DNA of 18,362 bases. Origin: JANYHF01 sp031393505. GTDB taxonomy: Bacteria; Pseudomonadota; Alphaproteobacteria; Rhizobiales; Hyphomicrobiaceae. Position 1 is the first letter of the stretch; the number at the start of each line of letters is the position of its first letter. A program made the position numbers and the translations under genes. The notes beneath the pieces were generated by a model. It was not told where the DNA came from, did not search any database, and worked only from the letters and a program-made list of their open reading frames with translations. The DNA lies in contig JANMVX010000197.1 in assembly GCA_031393505.1 (NCBI GenBank), forward strand, positions 1 to 18,362, in the 5' to 3' direction. Of this stretch, positions 13,410 through 18,362 are shown one piece after another.

Positions 13410-16358
13410 TCAAACCGTAATCGCCGCCTTGACCAAGGCCGCCTGCTCGGAATTGTGTTTGCTGAGCTGCCCCGTCGCCGTCGAGGCCGAGGCCTGCCGC
13501 CCGACATAGCCCGGGCGCGGCTCGATGCAGCCGGCCTGTTCCATGCTGGCTTCCAGGCTGGGCTCGACGCTGGTCCAGGCGCCCATGTTCTTGGGCTCTT
13601 CCTGGCACCAGATGACGTCGGCCTGCGGGAAGCGCGCCAGCTCCAACGTCATCGCCTTGGACGGGAACGGATAGAGCTGCTCCAGCCTTAGGATGTACAC
13701 GTCGTCGATACCGGCCGCCTCGCGTGCTTCGTACAAGTCGTAATAGACTTTTCCGCTGCACACGACCACGCGCTTGATCTGATTGTCCGGCTTGAGCTGG
13801 ATCTTCTCACCCTTGAGAAACTGCGCATCGTCCCACAGCACGCGATGAAAAGTCGATCCCGGCCCCATTTCTTCGAGGCGCGAGACCACACGCTTGTGCC
13901 GCAGCAGCGACTTCGGCGTCATGATGACGAGGGGTTTGCGGAAGTCGCGGTGCAGCTGGCGGCGCAGCACGTGGAAATAGTTCGCAGGCGTCGTAACGTT
14001 CACGATCTGCCAGTTGTCCTCGGCCGATAGCTGCAGGAAGCGTTCTACGCGCCCCGAGGAATGCTCCGGGCCCTGACCTTCGTAGCCATGCGGCAGCAGC
14101 AGCACGAGGCCGGACATGCGCAGCCACTTGGTTTCGCCCGAACAGATGAATTGGTCGATGACCACCTGCGCGCCGTTGACGAAGTCGCCGAACTGCGCTT
14201 CCCACAGCACCAGCGTCTTGGGTTCGGCAAGGCTGTAGCCGTATTCGAACCCCAGCACCGCCTCTTCCGACAGCATCGAGTTGATGATCTCGAATTTTCC
14301 CTGGTCGGCTGATATGTGCTTCAGCGGTGTCCAGCGCTTCTCCGTCTTCTGATCGATCAGCACGGCGTGGCGCTGCGAGAACGTCCCGCGCTCCACGTCC
14401 TGGCCGGAGAACCGAACGCCAAATTTCTCGCGCAGAAGCGTGCCCATGGCGAGCGCTTCGCCCATGGCCCAGTCGATACCCGTCCCGCTCTCGACCATTT
14501 CGGCGCGGCGCTGCAGCAGTTTCTCCAGTGTCTTGTGCAGCGCAAATCCGGTTTGCGCGGTGGCGATCCGCTTGCCGACCTCTTTCAATACAGAGATGTC
14601 GACGCCTGTTACGCCGCGCCGCTCGCCTTCCTCGGCCTGCTGGAACGACGACCATTTGCCGTCCAGCCAGTCGGCCTTGTTCGGCTTGTAGCCGTCGGCC
14701 AGGGCAAGTTCGCCATCGAGATGGGCGCGAACATCCGTCCCCATCTTATCAATCTCGGCCGCGCTCAGTACGCCTTGCTCCTCCAGCGCCTTCGAATAGA
14801 GCGAGACAACCGACGTATGCGACCGAATACGCTCATACATTAGCGGCTGGGTAAAACTCGGCTCATCGCCCTCGTTGTGGCCATGCTTGCGGTAACAGAA
14901 CATGTCGATGACGACGGGCTTGTGGTAGCGCTGACGGAACTCGGTCGCGATCTTTGCGACGTGCACGACGGCTTCGGGATCGTCGCCGTTCACATGGAAT
15001 ATCGGGGCCTGGATCATACGCGCGACATCGGACGGGTACGGAGACGAGCGCGCGTATCGCGGCGCGGTGGTAAAACCGATCTGATTGTTGATGATGAAAT
15101 GGATCGACCCGCCGGTGCGATGGCCGCGCAGGCCCGACAGTCCAAAGCACTCGGCGACCACGCCCTGTCCCGCGAACGCTGCATCGCCATGGATCAGCAG
15201 CGGCAGCGCCATTTCGCGCTTCTTGTCGCCGAGTTGATCCTGCTTGGCGCGCACTTTGCCGAGCACCACGGGATCGACAATCTCCAAATGCGACGGGTTC
15301 GCGGTCAATGAGAGGTGTACGGTGTTGTCGTCGAACATGCGGTCCGACGACGCGCCGAGGTGATACTTGACGTCGCCCGATCCCTCGACGTCCTGCGGTT
15401 TGCTCGACCCGCCCTTGAACTCGTTGAAAATCGCGCGCAACGGCTTGCCCATCACGTTGCCCAGCACATTCAGCCGGCCGCGATGGGCCATGCCGATGAT
15501 GATTTCCTTCACGCCCAGCGCACCGCCGCGCTTGATGATCTGCTCCAGCGCCGGGATGGTCGCCTCGGCGCCGTCCAAGCCAAACCGCTTGGTGCCGGTG
15601 TACTTCACATCGCAAAACTTCTCGAACGTCTCGGCCTCGATCAGCTTGTTCAGGATCGCGATTTTGCCGCGCGGCGTAAACTTCACGTCCTTGCCTTCGA
15701 CGCGCCGCTGGATCCAGCGCCGCTCGGCAAGCTCCGTGATGTGCATATATTCCACGCCGATATGCCCGCAGTAACTCGCGCGCATAATGTCCATGATCTG
15801 GCGCACGGACGCGATTTCCACTTCAGGCAGCACGTTGTCGATGAAGATCGGACGGTCCCAGTCGCTGTCCGTAAAACCCCAGGTCAGGGGACGCAGCTCC
15901 GGATGCTCTTTTCTCTCCGTGAGCCCCAGCGGGTCGAGATCGGCCTCAAGGTGCCCGGTGACGCGGTAGGAGCGGATGAGATTTATCGCGCGGATGGAGT
16001 CCTGGGTCGCGCGCAAGGCCAGCGTCGGCGACAGCTCGACGCCATGGGCCTGGGCGCGTTCCTGGATGCGGTCGGAGATGTGGCGTTCGGGCAGCCCCCA
16101 ATCGCCGGAGAGTGCGCCAACCATCTCGGCCTCGGCGCCTTTCAGCCGCGCCGTGCCATTGCGCTGCCAGGAAGGGCCGTGATCGGCTGACGTGGGGGCC
16201 TTGTCGTCCTTCAGCGCCAGGAAGAATTTGCGCCATTCCTCGTTGACTTTATTGGGATTTTCCCGGTAGGCGGCATAGAGCTCTTCGATGTAGGGGGCGT
16301 TGGCGCCATAGAGGAACGAGGTGTTGAGAAAGGCCTCGTTGGCGGGCTGTCGCGTCAT
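13410..16358 (-). CDS. sucA: 2-oxoglutarate dehydrogenase E1 component
   Basis: A 982-aa thiamine-diphosphate enzyme that decarboxylates 2-oxoglutarate and passes the succinyl group to SucB in the TCA cycle. The N-terminal segment FLYGANAPYIEELYAAY (15-31) is the E2-interacting region typical of SucA. Catalytic-core motifs are GMAHRGRLNVLGNVMGK (289-305), HGDAAFAGQGVVAECF (390-405), FIINNQIGFTT (421-431) and DMFCYRKHGHNEGDEPSFTQP (from about 485), which contribute to ThDP and Mg binding. The C-terminal part (YPFPSKAMTLELARFPQADVIWCQEEPKN region) is intact. The start at 16358 is supported by AAGGA eight bases upstream; the frame is open 16 residues further without a better site. It is the first gene of sucA-sucB-lpd, with no mdh or sucCD upstream, where a VapBC module lies instead. 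Confidence 0.97.
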   Translation of the reverse strand: MTRQPANEAFLNTSFLYGANAPYIEELYAAYRENPNKVNEEWRKFFLALKDDKAPTSADHGPSWQRNGTARLKGAEAEMVGALSGDWGLPERHISDRIQERAQAHGVELSPTLALRATQDSIRAINLIRSYRVTGHLEADLDPLGLTERKEHPELRPLTWGFTDSDWDRPIFIDNVLPEVEIASVRQIMDIMRASYCGHIGVEYMHITELAERRWIQRRVEGKDVKFTPRGKIAILNKLIEAETFEKFCDVKYTGTKRFGLDGAEATIPALEQIIKRGGALGVKEIIIGMAHRGRLNVLGNVMGKPLRAIFNEFKGGSSKPQDVEGSGDVKYHLGASSDRMFDDNTVHLSLTANPSHLEIVDPVVLGKVRAKQDQLGDKKREMALPLLIHGDAAFAGQGVVAECFGLSGLRGHRTGGSIHFIINNQIGFTTAPRYARSSPYPSDVARMIQAPIFHVNGDDPEAVVHVAKIATEFRQRYHKPVVIDMFCYRKHGHNEGDEPSFTQPLMYERIRSHTSVVSLYSKALEEQGVLSAAEIDKMGTDVRAHLDGELALADGYKPNKADWLDGKWSSFQQAEEGERRGVTGVDISVLKEVGKRIATAQTGFALHKTLEKLLQRRAEMVESGTGIDWAMGEALAMGTLLREKFGVRFSGQDVERGTFSQRHAVLIDQKTEKRWTPLKHISADQGKFEIINSMLSEEAVLGFEYGYSLAEPKTLVLWEAQFGDFVNGAQVVIDQFICSGETKWLRMSGLVLLLPHGYEGQGPEHSSGRVERFLQLSAEDNWQIVNVTTPANYFHVLRRQLHRDFRKPLVIMTPKSLLRHKRVVSRLEEMGPGSTFHRVLWDDAQFLKGEKIQLKPDNQIKRVVVCSGKVYYDLYEAREAAGIDDVYILRLEQLYPFPSKAMTLELARFPQADVIWCQEEPKNMGAWTSVEPSLEASMEQAGCIEPRPGYVGRQASASTATGQLSKHNSEQAALVKAAITV

Positions 16359-16444
16359 GAAGTTGTCCTTGCTTGGCGCGCGAGTTGTAGGGCGCAGCCG
16401 AACCACCGAATCCGGGCTGAGAGGTCGCGCGGGACGGGGTGGGT

Positions 16445-16450
16445 TGTCAA
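16445..16450 (-). promoter_or_regulatory. Possible -35 box of the sucA promoter
   Basis: On the minus strand this reads TTGACA, a perfect -35 consensus, 86 bases before the sucA ATG. The sequence 16-18 bases downstream (around GCGACCTC) is a poor -10, so this is only a candidate. It lies between element E and sucA in the 192-bp spacer 16359-16550, where a promoter for the suc operon is expected because vapBC ends at 16551. Confidence 0.25.
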
Positions 16451-16462
16451 ATGAATTGGGGT

Positions 16463-16547
16463 GGCGACATGATGTTCAACTAGGGCGCCACCACGGGTCA
16501 GTTTTGCTCCCGCGGCCCGATCGCCCAGGATGAACTTCGTGTCCCCC
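16463..16547. repeat. Element E: GGGGACATGATG-family inverted repeat between vapC and sucA
   Basis: The left arm GGCGACATGATGTTCAACT starts at 16463. The right arm, read on the minus strand from 16547, is GGGGGACACGAAGTTCATCC. Both continue into a matching GGGCG (16483-16487, and the complement of 16523-16527). A small competing stem GTGGCG (16461-16466) with CGCCAC (16486-16491) is also possible. The vapC TGA (16551-16553) is three bases beyond the right end, placing the element at the 3' end of the vapBC transcript and upstream of sucA. Confidence 0.8.
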
Positions 16548-16550
16548 GTG

Positions 16551-16970
16551 TCACGGCACCGCAGCGAACGGATCGACGAGGCGCAGGCCAAGGTTGGCGA
16601 AGTCCTTGGTGTTGCGGGTGACGAGATCGAAGTCGTGATGCAGCGCCGTTGCGGCGATCAGACTGTCGATTGCTGGCAGAGTCCGTCCCGCTTGCGCCTT
16701 CAGCAGCGCCCAGTGCTCGGCGACCTCTAACGTTAGAGGCAGAATTTGCCCGGCCATCGTGACCAGCAGATCATTCTCAAGCCAAATCTGAAGCCGGTCC
16801 CGCCGCTTGCCCGCCGGCAAACTTTCGACGCCAAAGCGGATTTCTCCAATCGTGAGCACCGACAGAAATTGCTCCGAGACCGGCGTATTCGCCAGAAAAT
16901 CCACAACCCTTTGATCGGGCTTGGGACGCAACACTTCGGACAGAATGTTGGCATCCACGAGCAAACTCAC
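16551..16970 (-). CDS. vapC: VapC-like PIN-domain toxin (FitB subgroup)
   Basis: A 139-aa PIN domain, usual length. The acidic residues that hold Mg2+ in PIN ribonucleases are present: Asp6 in LLVDANILSEVLRP, Glu43 in LTIGEIRFG, Asp102 in LPAIDSLIAATAL and Asp123 in TRNTKDF. The N-terminal DANILSEVLRPKPD and the GIRFG-type helix resemble FitB-like VapC proteins. It should cleave RNA when not bound by its antitoxin; VapC targets are often tRNA or rRNA, and the target here is unknown. The start is GTG at 16970, overlapping the antitoxin stop by four bases (GTGA), which argues for coupled translation. Element E begins three bases after its TGA. Confidence 0.94.
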   Translation of the reverse strand: MSLLVDANILSEVLRPKPDQRVVDFLANTPVSEQFLSVLTIGEIRFGVESLPAGKRRDRLQIWLENDLLVTMAGQILPLTLEVAEHWALLKAQAGRTLPAIDSLIAATALHHDFDLVTRNTKDFANLGLRLVDPFAAVP

Positions 16971-17218
16971 AGTCCGATATCCCGATAGGTTGCGTCTTTG
17001 TCGCGCTCAATGACCAACGCCTCGCCGTCGATGGGCGCACGTAGCAGCGACTCGAGAAGTGACGACTTGGAGGCGTTCAGCTTGGCGAAGTCCGCTGCCG
17101 ACATGAGAACGGCTGCCGGTTCGCCGTGCACAGTGATTTGCTGCGGTCCTTCGGTCGCGACCTGTTTCACGATTTCGGAGAGGCGGGCTTTGGCTTCTTG
17201 GAGTTGCCAGGAGATCAT
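16967..17218 (-). CDS. VapB-position antitoxin, Phd/YefM family
   Basis: An 83-aa protein immediately upstream of and overlapping vapC. The N-terminus MISWQLQEAKARLSEIVKQV and the segment QQITVHGEPAAVLMSAADF (26-44) are the typical Phd/YefM DNA-binding fold, with the beta-strand ITVHGEPAAVLMS. The acidic C-terminal part (LRAPIDGEALVIERDKDATYRDIGL) would wrap the PIN toxin. It should neutralise VapC and repress the operon. The ATG at 17218 is preceded by GAGGA about eight bases upstream. A promoter and tandem operator lie just upstream. Confidence 0.93.
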   Translation of the reverse strand: MISWQLQEAKARLSEIVKQVATEGPQQITVHGEPAAVLMSAADFAKLNASKSSLLESLLRAPIDGEALVIERDKDATYRDIGL

Positions 17219-17239
17219 AGGGGCGATCCTCGGGTTGAT

Positions 17240-17257
17240 GTCTGACTAGTCTGACTA
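17240..17257 (-). promoter_or_regulatory. Tandem 9-bp operator of the vapBC operon
   Basis: GTCTGACTA occurs twice in perfect tandem (17240-17248 and 17249-17257). On the minus strand this is TAGTCAGAC repeated, overlapping the proposed -10 box and reaching to about 20 bases before the antitoxin ATG. A direct repeat at this place fits binding by Phd-family antitoxin or the toxin-antitoxin complex for autorepression. Function is inferred from position. Confidence 0.6.
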
Positions 17258-17284
17258 TAACATTGGCGGCGGCCGAGAGTCCAA
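17255..17284 (-). promoter_or_regulatory. Promoter of the vapBC operon
   Basis: On the minus strand: -35 TTGGAC (complement of 17279-17284), an 18-base spacer, then -10 TTATAG (complement of 17255-17260; TATAGT is one base offset). Transcription would start near 17247, about 30 bases before the antitoxin ATG. The -10 box overlaps the second operator repeat. Confidence 0.55.
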
Positions 17285-17344
17285 CCCATTGGCCGACGCA
17301 CACGTGCCCGAGAGACCCGGTCAATAAACCCGAGGTGAGATTCT

Positions 17345-17743
17345 ATGGCGACGAAACGATCCGCCTTCGAAGCGGCCAAATGGGTGAGGGCGGCAGAGAT
17401 GGCCGGCCAGGCGGCGGACGCCATGGCGGACGAAGAAAGCGCCGCCGTCACCGCCGCAGCACGACGTGATCCAGACTGCCCGCCGCGAACGCGCGAGCAG
17501 GTGGCCAGGATGAGACCCATGCCTTTCGTGCGCGAGCTGCGGCTGCGGCTCGGCCTCAGCCAGCAGGCTTTCGCCGACCGCTACGGCATTCTGGTCGCCA
17601 ACATCCGCGCCTGGGAGATCGGCGATCAGAAGCCGGTGACGGCGATGGTCAGCATGCTGGAGATGATCGCCGTGGACCCGGACGGCCTGGCGCGGGCGCA
17701 TGCCGAGGCGGAGCGGGTGAAGGGGGTGGGGGAGGTGGTGTGA
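17345..17743 (+). CDS. XRE-family helix-turn-helix protein, HigA-like orphan antitoxin/regulator
   Basis: A 132-aa protein. Residues 1-58 are an Ala-rich, charged N-terminal extension with no recognised domain. Residues 61-115 are an XRE-type HTH: FVRELRLRLGLSQQAFADRYGI, then IRAWEIGDQKPVTA, as in HigA-type antitoxins where the LSQxxFAxRYGI and WExGxxxP motifs define the fold. GAGGTGA nine bases upstream of the ATG is a strong ribosome-binding site. HigA-like genes normally follow a HigB/RelE toxin gene. Here the upstream DNA is only the divergent vapBC promoter region, and downstream is a convergent gene, so no partner is visible. It may be a solitary antitoxin or regulator. Confidence 0.88.
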   Translation: MATKRSAFEAAKWVRAAEMAGQAADAMADEESAAVTAAARRDPDCPPRTREQVARMRPMPFVRELRLRLGLSQQAFADRYGILVANIRAWEIGDQKPVTAMVSMLEMIAVDPDGLARAHAEAERVKGVGEVV

Positions 17744-17791
17744 AGGATGAGTGCCAGGTTTTGACTCTGAATGAACTGAAACAACAACCTG

Positions 17792-18362
17792 TTACTCCGC
17801 GAAACGCTTCGGCCAAGGTGCCACCCAACCCGCACCGACCGGAAACCGTTGATCCGCGATGCGAGTCGGGTCGATGCTCCACAATGCCGCGAGTTGGATC
17901 ACGTCCTCTTCATCGGGAGTTATTACGCGGCCTGATTGATGCATTCGCTCTGTTGCCTCTCGGTGCGTTAACCCAGCGGCAATCAAGGCAGCCTCATCGG
18001 CAAAGTATTTGTCCGCCTCTGCCGACAATTTGGTTTCTGCTTCGTCTGGCAGGAGGCCGTTCAAATTTGTAAAATTTAGTTTTTCTTCTTCGGCGGTCTG
18101 GGCGCCTATATTCTGATAAACTCCATCACAATAAGAAAATACACGTCTCATTTGTCCATTTGTGGCGAGTGCCCATGTCACAAATCCAACCACTCGATGG
18201 CTGCCAAAGAATTGGACGATCACAAAGCTGTTTGCCAACCGCGAAAACAGCGCGTTAAATCTCTCTCCGATGTCGCTGTGACGCAAGCCAGCGGCGACCG
18301 GATACGGAAACGAACGGTGGACGAGCAGCACCCAGCCATTGAGCGGTGGCGACGCGAATACC
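17792..18362 (-). CDS. Protein of unknown function, 5' end missing at right edge
   Basis: The minus-strand frame is open from the window edge to TAA at 17792-17794, giving about 190 visible residues. The ORF continues upstream of the internal GTG at 18331 (FASPPLNGWVLLVHRSFPYP precedes and includes it), so the true start is outside the window. I do not recognise the family. Visible are a beta-rich N-terminal part (NGWVLLVHR, FVIVQFFGSHRVVGFVTWA), a middle segment with VFSYCDGVYQNIG, a charged helical part (AEADKYFADEAALIAAGLTHREA), and a C-terminus with DVIQLAALWSIDPTRI. There is no signal peptide or membrane segment in the visible part. AT content seems a little higher than in neighbouring genes. 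The FASPPLNGW pattern resembles small proteins sometimes found as immunity-type genes, but that is only an impression. Confidence 0.7.
   Translation of the reverse strand, partial: VFASPPLNGWVLLVHRSFPYPVAAGLRHSDIGERFNALFSRLANSFVIVQFFGSHRVVGFVTWALATNGQMRRVFSYCDGVYQNIGAQTAEEEKLNFTNLNGLLPDEAETKLSAEADKYFADEAALIAAGLTHREATERMHQSGRVITPDEEDVIQLAALWSIDPTRIADQRFPVGAGWVAPWPKRFAE

Overview
The window is GC-rich DNA from an alphaproteobacterium, most likely Hyphomicrobiales or a near relative. The evidence is a sucA-sucB-lpd cluster, a long inverted repeat of the CCTCGGGCTTGTCCCGAGG type common in alphaproteobacterial intergenic DNA, CTCTCCCC-type spacer repeats, and alphaproteobacterial-style SmpB, ThyA and PuuA-like proteins. 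This assignment is inference; no rRNA or other taxonomic marker is present.

Layout, left to right. (1) 1-179: start of a GIY-YIG nuclease running off the left edge. (2) 472-2422, minus: smpB followed by a fusion of tandem GNAT acetyltransferase domains to a peroxiredoxin-like domain whose cysteines are missing. (3) 2553-3316, plus: two overlapping small genes, the second HEPN-like, resembling a toxin-antitoxin pair. (4) 3476-5153, minus: a CPBP membrane protease, then thyA. (5) 5317-5958, plus: a DedA membrane protein. (6) 6067-6495, minus: a small secreted L,D-transpeptidase. (7) 6799-10285, minus: a tight operon of class III aminotransferase, glutamine-synthetase-like ligase and GNAT acetyltransferase. 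(8) 10466-16358, minus: sucA, sucB and lpd, the 2-oxoglutarate dehydrogenase complex. (9) 16551-17218, minus: a VapBC-type toxin-antitoxin operon with a clear promoter and tandem operator. (10) 17345-17743, plus: an orphan HigA-like XRE regulator. (11) 17792-18362, minus: an unrecognised protein running off the right edge.

The most unusual feature is a family of five intergenic elements (A 291-472, B 3328-3472, C 6608-6794, D 10278-10465, E 16463-16547). All are bounded by inverted copies of an arm close to GGGGACAYGATGNTCATYTT. Their interiors differ but are themselves hairpin-rich. Every element begins within four bases of the stop codon that closes a minus-strand transcription unit: the GNAT/peroxiredoxin fusion, thyA, the GNAT gene, lpd and vapC. 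In element D the far arm also supplies the ATG codons that start the next gene, the aminotransferase. The elements therefore look like a BIME-like family of transcription-unit boundary structures. They could act as terminators or mRNA 3' ends, or be mobile palindromes that settled there. I do not recognise the family from memory.

Functionally the window is mostly chromosomal housekeeping: TCA cycle, dTMP synthesis, trans-translation, envelope. Small accessory modules (HEPN pair, VapBC, orphan HigA) sit between the housekeeping units. No tRNA, rRNA, CRISPR array, integrase or transposase gene was seen.
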